From Dolichospermum sp. DET69 (GTDB lineage: Bacteria; Cyanobacteriota; Cyanobacteriia; Cyanobacteriales; Nostocaceae): a stretch of 64,000 nt of DNA. The notes below the pieces were generated by a model. The model had not been told where the DNA came from. It saw only the letters and a program-made list of their open reading frames with translations, and did no database searches. Position numbers and translations under genes: made by a program. This document shows positions 54,825 through 63,722 of this stretch, piece after piece (position 1 is the stretch's first letter; every line of letters begins with the position of its first letter). The stretch lies in the NCBI GenBank assembly GCA_017355425.1, contig CP070233.1:1342501-1406500 (forward strand), in the 5' to 3' direction.

Positions 54825-56165
54825 TTAATTCTGAATTTCCTGTGAGTCTACCGAATTATATTCCTTTTCAGTTGGCCAATGAGTTTTCAACTGAAGTCGA
54901 GATACATAACGTACCACAGTTCTGGCATCAACATGAAGTCGTCTTGCTGTCTCCCGCAAACCTAATTTTTCTACTTCTACTAATACCTTTAACTTCTGTT
55001 CCCATACTTCACCAAAGGCTTTAATTTTACCGATGCGTATTTTATCATCATCATTTTGATCGGGACCTGTTCGACAATAAATCATGCCACAAGCACAAGA
55101 AAAAGTACCCACAGGTTTTTTAGCATCACAACATAGAGTAATTGTCAAATTTTTAATTACTGGCTGAAAATAATGGTCTGCCGCAGCATTGAGACATAGC
55201 CAAGGTGGATTACCAAAAGGTTTGTATTCGTAATTGTGTTGGAAAAATTCTTCAGGTGATGTTTGCAAAAATCTCATCATCAGTAAATGCCTGATGGGAT
55301 GAAAGGATTTTCTATGCTTCCTAACAATACTACTAACCCAGTTATTTTTATTCGTGAAACTCACTATCGAATTGACTGCATTGAGAACTTCACGACCGTA
55401 AAATAATAAGAAACTATCTAGTAATTTCTTCTGATAGATTCGACCAGTAGCTGTTGCCAAACCATGCTCAATCATCAAGTTGACATATCGTTTCTGAAAC
55501 CAATTAATTGCCTGGGAAGTTAAGTTACTATTTATCAACCAAAAGATATCTTTAGCCAATACCAGCAATTTTTCTAGTGTTTCACGACTATAAATATTAT
55601 CCTGCTTATTTATATGACAATTTCTTGTACTACTTGCATAATATTCATGTCTATTAAAGCCTTGTAAAGAGACTATACTATTTTGCAAAACTTGCCGATG
55701 TAATGGACAAACTAATACTCCTGGTGTTTGATGGATACGATGCCAGTATGACTCTCCATAATTGTGTAAATCTTCTTCTAAACAAGTAGGGCAAAACCGA
55801 AAATACTTAGGCATAGTGATTGAACTTGCCATAATTCCGGCTCTGGTATGAATATCGCCTCCATCATCTCCTTTCATTGATTCTAAAACTTGACTTGCCC
55901 TTTCTGTCGGTAAAAAAGGACTATATAACGGGTAAAGAGTATGTTTATATATCAAATCTTCTATCTGATAATTTGAAACAAACTGAAGATTTTTAATTAA
56001 ATAATCAAGATTAGATGGTAAATCAATTGTCGCTATAGTAGTTTGCGAATTAAACAATTCCTTGAGTGTCGTTTTTGGACTGGTATTACCACTTCTAATA
56101 TGGTAACGGGCAAGAATACTGTACAAGATTTCATCTGGATAAGGCTTGGGTAAAAAACTAATCAT
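54825..56165 (-). CDS. TnsD/TniQ-family transposition protein
   Basis: A 446-residue target-selection protein of Tn7-like transposons. The N-terminal TniQ domain begins SFLPKPYPDEILYSILARYH and includes a zinc-binding part (FCPTCLEEDLHNYGESYWHR, then VCPLHRQ). More Cys residues lie near 345-370 (CCDAKKPVGTFSCACGMIYC). A helix-turn-helix (LGLRETARRLHVDARTVVRY) is near the C-terminus. In the TnsD family more sequence usually follows, so the protein may be shortened at the end, just where HIP1 array 3 starts. In type I-B CASTs TnsD directs insertion to a chromosomal site without a guide RNA. Its own promoter region is shared with the divergent intron-split gene. Confidence 0.82.
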   Translation of the reverse strand: MISFLPKPYPDEILYSILARYHIRSGNTSPKTTLKELFNSQTTIATIDLPSNLDYLIKNLQFVSNYQIEDLIYKHTLYPLYSPFLPTERASQVLESMKGDDGGDIHTRAGIMASSITMPKYFRFCPTCLEEDLHNYGESYWHRIHQTPGVLVCPLHRQVLQNSIVSLQGFNRHEYYASSTRNCHINKQDNIYSRETLEKLLVLAKDIFWLINSNLTSQAINWFQKRYVNLMIEHGLATATGRIYQKKLLDSFLLFYGREVLNAVNSIVSFTNKNNWVSSIVRKHRKSFHPIRHLLMMRFLQTSPEEFFQHNYEYKPFGNPPWLCLNAAADHYFQPVIKNLTITLCCDAKKPVGTFSCACGMIYCRTGPDQNDDDKIRIGKIKAFGEVWEQKLKVLVEVEKLGLRETARRLHVDARTVVRYVSRLQLKTHWPTEKEYNSVDSQEIQN

Positions 56166-56258
56166 AAAGAAACATCTGAACCATCTTGCAGATTCTTAAC
56201 CATCCAAGTAGTGTCATAAAGCAATATGCCCTCAGACCTAAAAATAAATATTTTAGAT

Positions 56259-56306
56259 ATTACACAATGCCTATAATAATCTAACTTCAGGCATTACACA
56301 ATACCT
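56259..56306. promoter_or_regulatory. Two 14-bp direct repeats, candidate operators
   Basis: ATTACACAATGCCT (56259-56272) and ATTACACAATACCT (56293-56306) differ at one base and are 34 bp apart, about three turns of the helix. They lie between the divergent TnsD-type gene and the intron-split gene and could bind a regulator. Inference only. Confidence 0.4.
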
Positions 56307-57018
56307 AAAATATTTTTGATGAAGTCGTAACCTTCAACTTTAGCCCCGGATGATGTTTATTATGATTAGGAGGTATTGAGTCATTAAAAACCAATGGGTA
56401 AGAAAGGGCAAAAAGGACAAAAAGACGTACCAGAACTGTACGATGAGGTGAAGAAGAGAGTTAGTGCGATTCGTTGTTAGTTGAATCACGGTATCCAGCC
56501 CGTACATAAGCTAACCAACCCAATCTAGCAATAGAAGAAGGTTGAACTCTCGGTCTGATATGGGTGAAAGTCCCATCTACCAGACTCAGGTATGACTCCC
56601 TATCTGCCTACGATGACCCGACTCGGTTTCGGGAGGTCGAAGCTCTTAACTGGACGCAACCAGACATCCGTTGTGGGGTGACACTGGTGCTAACGGGGAG
56701 TTCCCACGGTGAAACAGAGCCTAGAAAAGCAACCTACTTGTGAGCAGGACACAACATCAAAAACCTGACTTCATTGGAGATAATTCCCGCCGCATTTTTA
56801 ACTTAATAGCGGTAAGAGTCTAGGGATTCCAGTGGTTGAATTGGCTACACCTAACGGAACTATCAATCAACCGAGGGAACGAATAAAAACGAGTTGAGGG
56901 TCTGAGGGCGGTCGAACCCCAAGTAGGCTGGACGAGCAGCGGAATCCCCCCAATTCGGGTAGGACAGACCGTAATTGGTCTGAGGTGTTCAGAATACACA
57001 AATTGGAGCAGAGCATGA

Positions 57019-58591
57019 TTGGACACAGAGATAACTAAGCGTGAATCTTGGAAGACGTTGCCCTGGAAGAAATTCCGCCGCAGCCTATTCCGCCTACAAA
57101 AACGAGTGTACAAAGCGGTTCAAGTTGGCGACAAGCGCAAAGCAAAGTCCCTACAAAAGCTGATTCTGAAATCAACCGCAGCAAGATTACTGGCTATTCG
57201 TCAAGTATCACAGCTAAACGCACAGGAATTAGACCGCAGGAATTGACGGCAAAAAGTCCCTTAACTTTAAGGAACGCTTTGAGCTTAATGAACTGCTAAA
57301 AGCATCCGTTAGCAACTGGGTACACCAGGGACTAAGAGATATACCCATCCCTAAAAAGGACGGTACTATCAGGATTCTGAAAATCCCCACTATTGCTGAT
57401 AGGGCGTACCAATGCCTTATCAAATACGCATTAGAACCAGCGCACGAAGCAACCTTCCACGCTTACAGCTACGGGTTTAGGACGGGACGTTCAGCGCATG
57501 ATGCACAGAAAATCCTGTTTAATAACCTAAACTCATCCTGCAATGGAATAGATAAACGAGTTATAGAACTCGATATTGAAAAATGCTTTGATAGGATAAA
57601 CCATTCCGCCATCATGGATAAACTCATCGCTCCTAAGAGTATAAGACAGGGAATCTTCCGATGTCTCAAAGCCGGAGTTAATCCAGAGTTTCCCGAACAG
57701 GGAACACCTCAAGGGGGCGTGGTAAGTCCACTTTTAGCCAACATCGCCTTAAATGGGATTGAAAGTATTCATAGATATCACCGGATGTCAGGCTACAGAA
57801 TCACAGACAAAACCACCAGGAAAGATATTACCGAACCATCAATTCGATATGCGGACGACATGGTAATAATACTCAGACCACAAGACGATGCCACAGAAAT
57901 ACTTGATAAAATCAGTCAGTTCCTAGCAGAGCGGGGAATGAAAGTCAGTGAGAAAAAGACAAAGCTAACCGCCACGACAGATGGGTTTGATTTCCTCGGC
58001 TGGCATTTTAAAGTCCAGAAAAACGGAAAGTTTAGATGTGTTCCATCAGTGGACAACTTTAAATCTTTTCGCAAGAAAGTAAAACACATCGTCAACAACT
58101 CGAATTATGGTGCTACCACAAAGGCTGAAAAATTAGCCCCTGTAGTTAGAGGCTGGAGGAATTACCACCGCTTCTGCAAGATGGACGGGTCAAGAAACTC
58201 GTTATTTCACATCCAAAACAGAGCATTTAGGGTATTCAACAAGGAAACTAAACAGAATCGCTATACCAGTAAGCAATTACTAGATAAGGCGTTCCCAGCA
58301 GTTCCTTACTCCGAAAACAAACACATCAATGTCAAAGGTGAGAAATCACCCTACGACGGAGATTTAAGTTATTGGAGCGAACGTAACAGCAAGCTCTATG
58401 ACAACCATACCTCTAAAGCCCTTAAACGGCAAAGCCATAAATGTGGTCATTGTGGTCTTAAAATGCTCAGTGATGAGAAGGTACATTTACATCATGTTGA
58501 TGCCAATCATAACAATTGGAAACCAAAAAACCTTCTAGCAATTCATGAAAGCTGCCACGATTATATTCACATGAGCAAAAGCGAAAGCTAA
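57019..58591 (+). pseudogene. Group II intron reverse transcriptase/maturase with HNH domain, frameshifted
   Basis: A TTG or nearby start gives DTEITKRESWKTLPWKKFRR, the normal N-terminus. Near 57225-57242 one base too many shifts the frame: the first part ends at TGA 57244-57246, while the protein continues in the second frame with GIDGKKSLNFKERFELNELL. The reverse transcriptase domain follows, with VIELDIEKCFDRI, GTPQGGVVSPLLANIAL and the catalytic YADD (IRYADDMVIIL). Then come the maturase domain (VRGWRNYHRFCKMDGSRNSL) and a C-terminal HNH nuclease (CGHCGLKM and HLHHVDANHNNWKPKNLLAI). The longest unbroken frame with an ATG is 57614-58591. Confidence 0.85.
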
Positions 58592-58599
58592 GAATATCG

Positions 58600-58675
58600 G
58601 AAGCTGGGTGCGGTGAAAGTCGCACGCCCAGATTTAACAGAGAGGGGCGCGGGATAATACCCGCCCTCGACTCTA
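58600..58675 (+). ncRNA. Group II intron domains V and VI
   Basis: Domain V: AAGCTGGGTGCGGTGAAAGT with its pairing arm CGCACGCCCAG. Domain VI: arms GAGGGGCGCGGG and CCCGCCCTC with a bulged A in the ATAATA loop region, the likely branch point. Confidence 0.8.
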
Positions 58676-59050
58676 CCACCTAGCCCTAACTCCTACGGGG
58701 ATTAATGGATTGGATGCGATCGCATCTAGCCTAGATATCAGCAGATCAGAACTTGTGGAGCAAATTGGCACGAAGCGAATTCTCTTGGATGTTAATGCCT
58801 TAACAGAGGAGGATAGAGAAGCCATAAAAAAGCTCTGACAGAACTGATTGCTCTTTACCGTGAGCGTCTTAGCAGTCAGAGTTTATCTGCTGGTAATAGT
58901 TATGAGGGAAGCGTTAGCGAAGCTGACAGTAGGTATCTGATAATACAAATACAAAACCAAATTGAGCAATGGGAGGAAATCCTCTCAAAAATTTCTCAGT
59001 AAAACGGTAATTAGCACGAGTTATCTCACTCCCCAAAGCCGGAGAATACA

Positions 59051-59302
59051 ACTGCTCAACGCCTGACGGCATCTAATGCTGAAGCACCTGCGAACACTGC
59101 CAAACCAAGCGAAATCGGAAAAAGCACTGCTCAACGCCTGACGGCATCTAATGCTGAACCACGTTGATAATATTGCTCTAAATGGCGGGACTTTGACTGC
59201 TCAACGCCTGACGGCATCTAATGCTGAACCACGGTGGGATTCTTGTATTTGTCTAGCGACTTTAGACTGCTCAACGCCTGACGGCATCTAATGCTGAACC
59301 AC
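59051..59302 (-). CRISPR. CRISPR array, 4 repeats and 3 spacers
   Basis: Repeats of 37 bp stand at 59051-59087, 59126-59162, 59196-59232 and 59266-59302. On the minus strand, the direction of the cas genes, each starts GTGGTTCAGCATTAGATGCC and ends GTTGAGCAGT. Spacers are 38, 33 and 33 bp (59088-59125, 59163-59195, 59233-59265). Read from the cas side, the last repeat (59051-59087) has one change (C to G on the plus strand at 59084) and the spacer before it is longer. The array follows cas5 with a 270-bp AT-rich leader. Short arrays are typical of CASTs. Confidence 0.95.
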
Positions 59303-59575
59303 AGCGATTAGTACAGCCTATGAACTGTAGGGCTTCCTAAACGATTTTACAAGCACCTCCAATTAGAAATGAGTAAGTTTGCAAAATTTAACAGTTTAGC
59401 GTCAGTGAATGTAACCCAAAAGGTTTATGTTTAAAAGCTTTCCAATTAATTGCAAGCATATTTTATAAGAACAAAAACGCTGTGTTGCCTATCAGGTAAG
59501 GTATTGATACTACTCATCAATGAATTTTAACTGAACAGGCACATATCCTTGTAAAAATCTCAATATCCTCTATAT
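59303..59575 (-). promoter_or_regulatory. AT-rich leader between cas5 and the CRISPR array
   Basis: No gene is seen. The region is AT-rich and adjoins the perfect repeat at 59266-59302, fitting a leader with the array promoter. I cannot point to a specific -10 box. Confidence 0.5.
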
Positions 59576-60208
59576 TCAGACAGATTGAATGACAGTCCAT
59601 GATAAATCAGGGGGTTGCCATATTTGAGATTCTTGTAGTGTGTAACGTTGCCAACGAGTTCCCTTTGAGCCAACATGATCAACCCAATAAGGTAAGGTCA
59701 AAAACCCTGTTTCATCTTGAATTAACCATAGTAGAGACTCTCCTTGATAGTTCTCTGGTACAAAACTCACGGCATTGACAAGATCCCTGCTTTCACCCAG
59801 GCAAAGTCCACCAAAACGATTGACTGAAGCAGGATTGTTAAAAGCTTGCTGTAATCGTTCTAGTAAAGTAGGTGTTGCTTGATCTTCTCCTGTTTTTAAC
59901 CAAACAACCAATTCAATATTGGTAAGTAATTCCTGGTAATCAGGACGAGAATTACTAAGATCATGAATATTCTTCTTTTTAAATCGCCTGGATGTGCGAA
60001 TGACAACGGACTTTTCTGGTTCGGAGAGTAGAGCTATGGCTAATTTTACACCACAATGCTTATATCTATTTTCTTCCCCTACAAGAGACAATAACATTCC
60101 ATATACTGTTGATGGAGGAGGTACGGGGTATGTTTCAGCGTATTCTCTGGCACGAGATTGGCGAAAACACGCTATGGGTACTTCGACTTTTAAGGCAATT
60201 GTTGTCAA
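59576..60208 (-). CDS. cas5: Cas5, type I-B (I-MYXAN/DevS-like)
   Basis: A 210-residue Cas5 subunit of a type I Cascade complex that holds the 5' handle of the guide RNA. The N-terminal pattern IALKVEVPIACFRQSRAREY with AETYPVPPPSTVYGMLLSLV is the RAMP fold seen in Cas5/DevS. It ends a four-gene run, 16 bp after cas7. It is the last cas gene before the array. Confidence 0.88.
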   Translation of the reverse strand: MTTIALKVEVPIACFRQSRAREYAETYPVPPPSTVYGMLLSLVGEENRYKHCGVKLAIALLSEPEKSVVIRTSRRFKKKNIHDLSNSRPDYQELLTNIELVVWLKTGEDQATPTLLERLQQAFNNPASVNRFGGLCLGESRDLVNAVSFVPENYQGESLLWLIQDETGFLTLPYWVDHVGSKGTRWQRYTLQESQIWQPPDLSWTVIQSV

Positions 60209-60224
60209 ATTATTAACTCCTTAA

Positions 60225-61160
60225 TTAGAGATGCAAATCTTGATTAATTACCTGTTTTAATGCTGCTACGGCTGCCTTCACACCGGGAAAAACATGAGTC
60301 CCTAAATCCTCTAAATCCCTAGAAATTGCACCCCCAATCCATAATTCATTAGGTTCAATATCTCCAGCCTCAATTCTTCGTACTAAATCTGGCACAGATA
60401 TATTTCCTAATTCATCAGTTTCAAAACAATAAAGAATGCGAGGGGAAAAATCATGTGTCCACCGCAAGATTATACTTTCGGGAGAGAAGTCATAGAGAAA
60501 ACGGGCATGATTTCCTGCAACTTCACCAATGGAAATTAAGCCATCGAGAATAGCATTTATACGAACTTGATCTGTTAGACTTTGAGGTATTAGTGCAAAC
60601 CCATATTGATAACGAGTAGCGTGAACTTCTGTTCCATAAAGAGAAGTTCGTTCTTTTTTACCACTTACTGCATTAAAAGTAATATCCCCAGCGAAAGGAA
60701 TCATTGATACTGCACGAGTAACTTCTAATGCACCTCGTCTAGCGGTTTTTTTCCCTTTAGGCTTTTGCTTACTCTTGGCTTTACGAGTTTTTTTGTTTTG
60801 ATCTAATGTTTCTTCCTGTAATTCATCTTCAGATTCCTCAGATATTTCGTTTTTTGCTGCTTCTGCCCGCATAAACCCCAACACATCATCATCTATAAAG
60901 CGAACATTATCAAAGTTGATATCTTGCCAAACGTGTTCTGATTCTGGTTGGGCATTCTCATTCCAAATTCGATTTACTGGATAACCAGAATTTTGCCAAT
61001 AGTAACGTAATGCCCAACGAATCGCTTCCGCAGAAACAGTAGTATGTACTTCTCCTTTCCATATTATTTTCTGCAAAGAAGTTATATTACCTTCATTTTC
61101 TCCACGATTATTAGCTGCTGTTCCATAACTGGTCAGAATATTACCAAATAGATGTAACAT
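60225..61160 (-). CDS. cas7: Cas7, type I-B (DevR/Cst2-like)
   Basis: A 311-residue Cas7, the backbone subunit that lines the guide RNA in Cascade. It begins MLHLFGNILTSYGTAANNRG and has the family features SAEAIRWALRYYW, SMIPFAGDITFNAV, LYGTEVHATRYQYGFALIPQ and GNHARFLYDFSPESII. Residues about 102-140 are a charged linker (Glu-rich, then Lys-rich) between two folded parts. The gene lies 47 bp after cas8. Confidence 0.9.
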   Translation of the reverse strand: MLHLFGNILTSYGTAANNRGENEGNITSLQKIIWKGEVHTTVSAEAIRWALRYYWQNSGYPVNRIWNENAQPESEHVWQDINFDNVRFIDDDVLGFMRAEAAKNEISEESEDELQEETLDQNKKTRKAKSKQKPKGKKTARRGALEVTRAVSMIPFAGDITFNAVSGKKERTSLYGTEVHATRYQYGFALIPQSLTDQVRINAILDGLISIGEVAGNHARFLYDFSPESIILRWTHDFSPRILYCFETDELGNISVPDLVRRIEAGDIEPNELWIGGAISRDLEDLGTHVFPGVKAAVAALKQVINQDLHL

Positions 61161-61207
61161 AAGGGTTATTGAATTGAAATCAATTATTTAATTATGTAAA
61201 AGTGTGA

Positions 61208-62737
61208 TTAACTTTCAGATTTTCCTGACGTTTCTAATCCAGGTTCTTTTCTTTTTTGATAACTGGCAATAGCAATAAACGTTAAATCTCTAGCTATCTG
61301 CCAATTAGTTGCTCCGGTGGTAATAGGTAGTAGTTCTTCCCAATGTTCCTGTAAAATTGAGATTTGCCCTGCTTTACCCCAAAATTCAGCAATAAATTTT
61401 CTAAAATTATCTGCATTAGTACAGCGTCCTAATTGAGATACAAGTCGTTTGTTTTCACGTTCTATTTGTGCATAATCTCCTTCCTTAGTATTTGAATATA
61501 TTTTGGCGTATCTTTTCCTTAATGCTTCATGGCAAGCTAGGATAAAAAGCTTTTGACTAGGAAAATCAAAGTTTGAATTTTGAATCATATTGTATATTTG
61601 TTTGTGTTCTTTAAAAATTTGGTTTAATAGATTTTTATTTTTTATCTTTATATAAAAGTTAGACCACCAGGGGAAACCTTTTGCTAAATTATCTGCTATC
61701 ATTCCCCGAACAAAACTGATATAAAGACAATTTTGATTTTTGTACTGAAAAAAGCCTGTATCTGCAAAATATCTACGGCTGATTTGATAGTAATAGTCAA
61801 TTTTTTCGTTTAATTCAACTATAGCGATTTCTATACGAGTTTTTTGTCGTTCAGACCAATCTGCTGTTCCAAATAGTATTACTTGGCATTGCTTCACTGG
61901 ATTAAGCTGATTCATTTCTCCAGCGTTAGCGTAAGTCAAAAATTTTAATCCAGCATCTCCTATGCTAGAGGCATGGAAATATTTGTAACTCAAGTTCTCT
62001 AATTGCCAATAATACTGGGCATATAGTTCTAAATCCAGCACTTTAGGAATAATTAGAGCATACTGTGTCTCGTCAGGAGAAATGGGCGATAGCAAAGCAA
62101 AATACTGACACGCCATAGGTGCAAATAATAAAATTAGAGCATATTCTGGTTTTTCTTTAAACGTGGTTTCTTTTTCAAAGGCATAATGACGAACTACACA
62201 TCCAGGATATAACCAACCTTTTACACCAATTGGATTTTTTAAGAATTGTCCATGATTATCACAGAGATGTTTAGCAAAGTGCTGATTTGCATAATAAGCA
62301 GCTTTTTTATACTTAACTAGAAATTTAATTTTATCAATAGTAATTAGACTAGATGCTGTACCTGCGGACTTAAAAAACTTATTGTGCTGTAAAAATGTTG
62401 CTGTAATACCTTGATGGATAACTATCTGAGTTTGTAAATCTAGTGGATTATTTAAACCCATGAGAAAGATTAATCCATTATCGCTAATCTGAAAAGATTG
62501 CTTTAATAACCAGTCTAAGACTATAAAATCTTGCCCTTCCCAAAAAAGGCTAATGCTTCGAGGAGTAAGTGACCAAGTTAAATTACCAACTCTTTGAGTA
62601 CATATAGGATAAATTTTCTCTAACTGCTTGAGAGTCATCCAAAGTCCTGCCATGCCTGCACCATGCAACCATGTCATATTAGAATCGCTTAAATTTAGCT
62701 GGATTTTTGGCTTAACTAAACTCTCAACTATCGGCAT
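61208..62737 (-). CDS. cas8: Cas8, type I-B (I-MYXAN/Cmx1-like)
   Basis: A 509-residue large subunit of the type I-B complex, needed for PAM recognition and R-loop formation in this class. It is recognised by position and by the N-terminal pattern MTWLHGAGMAGLWMTLKQLE and the C-terminal AKIYSNTKEGDYAQIERENK region typical of the Cmx1 (MYXAN) group. No nuclease motif is seen. It follows cas6 by 11 bp. Confidence 0.85.
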   Translation of the reverse strand: MPIVESLVKPKIQLNLSDSNMTWLHGAGMAGLWMTLKQLEKIYPICTQRVGNLTWSLTPRSISLFWEGQDFIVLDWLLKQSFQISDNGLIFLMGLNNPLDLQTQIVIHQGITATFLQHNKFFKSAGTASSLITIDKIKFLVKYKKAAYYANQHFAKHLCDNHGQFLKNPIGVKGWLYPGCVVRHYAFEKETTFKEKPEYALILLFAPMACQYFALLSPISPDETQYALIIPKVLDLELYAQYYWQLENLSYKYFHASSIGDAGLKFLTYANAGEMNQLNPVKQCQVILFGTADWSERQKTRIEIAIVELNEKIDYYYQISRRYFADTGFFQYKNQNCLYISFVRGMIADNLAKGFPWWSNFYIKIKNKNLLNQIFKEHKQIYNMIQNSNFDFPSQKLFILACHEALRKRYAKIYSNTKEGDYAQIERENKRLVSQLGRCTNADNFRKFIAEFWGKAGQISILQEHWEELLPITTGATNWQIARDLTFIAIASYQKRKEPGLETSGKSES

Positions 62738-62748
62738 AACAGTAATTC

Positions 62749-63447
62749 CTATCGGCTATTTTTGATCGGGACAAATACTCCACAACCCATTTTGTGTTTT
62801 CCGCCAATACCGTACACTTGCAGCATCAATGAATCTTCATCACTGAGATTTTTCACCTCTAATCTAAAACCTACAACTGTGAACTTCTTGATTTTGATAG
62901 TTCTACGTTCTGGCTGTCCATCTGTGTTAGTAGGAATGCGAACTGTTCCTTGAATACCCAGTTTTTCTAGTTGGCGTTGTGCTGCTGCTAAAAACGTTTC
63001 TGGTTGTTCATAACCCTTAATTACCACGATGCGCGATCGCAAATTTTCCACAGGTTGCAGCAAGTAAATTTGAGGGATTCCCAAGCGGATAGAATGCTTG
63101 CCAATGGTCAGTGATTTTCCAGCGAAGGAATAAACCAAGGGAATTTTTTCTGCTTGTAGCCGCATCCTTAGTCTAGAATGGTCATTAAGTTGAAGTTGAA
63201 GCAAACCTTGTTTATCAGGAATGCCTGGAATAGTTTGAATACTGAGGTTATCCAGAGCATGAATTTGGGATTTTATGTGCGATAGAGCAGCATATAACCC
63301 ATAGCCATGATCTATAGGCAAAGTTTGTCCAATTATACTGAAACTTAAATCCACGTAGGTTAACTGAGGGTTTAAAGCTTCATTTGGATACATCTGCACT
63401 GAACTTTTACAAGTTTGTAGGCTGAAATTGCTACTCATGTTTTTCAT
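62749..63447 (-). CDS. cas6: Cas6 endoribonuclease, type I-B (Cmx6-like)
   Basis: A 232-residue RNA nuclease that cuts the CRISPR transcript within the repeats. The double RAMP fold is suggested by YVDLSFSIIGQTLPIDHGYG (with a possible catalytic His about residue 43) and the C-terminal Gly-rich loop VYGIGGKHKMGCGVFVPIK, the usual Cas6 signature. The start is the ATG at 63447 or 63438 (MSSNFSL). It is the first gene of the cas run on the minus strand. Confidence 0.88.
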   Translation of the reverse strand: MKNMSSNFSLQTCKSSVQMYPNEALNPQLTYVDLSFSIIGQTLPIDHGYGLYAALSHIKSQIHALDNLSIQTIPGIPDKQGLLQLQLNDHSRLRMRLQAEKIPLVYSFAGKSLTIGKHSIRLGIPQIYLLQPVENLRSRIVVIKGYEQPETFLAAAQRQLEKLGIQGTVRIPTNTDGQPERRTIKIKKFTVVGFRLEVKNLSDEDSLMLQVYGIGGKHKMGCGVFVPIKNSR

Positions 63448-63722
63448 CCCGTATCTTTAAAAATCGCTAACTATGAGACAATCTAAAGTTATTTTTTTAG
63501 ATTACCCCATTACTGAATCTTTACCGCAATGCAAATTTTAATTAATGTAAAGCTAATTATTTTTTTGAATTAAAAATTAATATATAGGAGTCCGGTTTGA
63601 TTCCTGAATTTTCCTCCGTAGGAAGGCAAGAGGCAAGGGGATTCGAGAATATGAAGGTGTACTGAGGTTTTTTCAAAAATCAAATAGGAGTCCTATATTC
63701 TATAAATTTTATTTAAAATGAG
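63448..63722. other. Noncoding gap upstream of cas6
   Basis: AT-rich, and shows two copies of TAGGAGTCC (about 63584-63592 and 63686-63694), the first followed by GGTTTGATTCCTG. No gene is seen. It could hold the cas promoter. Confidence 0.4.

Larger units (their letters stand above)
56464..58677 (+). mobile_element. Group II intron with reverse transcriptase gene
   Basis: The 5' end GTGCGATTCGTT fits the GTGYG start of group II introns. Domains I-IV cover 56464 to about 58595 and carry the reverse transcriptase gene. Domain V is at 58600-58635, with the GCGGTGAAAGTCGCAC core, and domain VI is at about 58636-58674. The 3' border is 58676 or 58677 (CTAC/C). Splicing at 58677 keeps the frame of the host gene. 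The encoded protein has a frameshift, so mobility may be lost although splicing in trans could go on. Confidence 0.85.
56394..59002 (+). pseudogene. Small ribbon-helix-helix-like gene split by a group II intron
   Basis: Exon 1 (56394-56463) codes MGKKGQKGQKDVPELYDEVK and KRV. Exon 2 (from about 58678) goes on LALTPTGINGLDAIASSLDI, then SRSELVEQIGTKRILLDVNA. The pattern (KKRV..LTPT...SRSELVEQIG) is like small cyanobacterial DNA-binding proteins with a ribbon-helix-helix type core. In exon 2 a run of six A at about 58827-58832 shifts the frame; the protein would go on as LTELIALYRERLSSQSLSAG to the stop near 59002. So at least one frameshift exists besides the intron. A strong AGGAGG lies 20 bp before the ATG. 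It may be the transposon's own regulator (inference). Confidence 0.55.

Noticed and set aside
57048-57299. 83-residue frame at the start of the intron gene
   Set aside because: It overlaps the real reverse transcriptase N-terminus in another frame and has no family resemblance.
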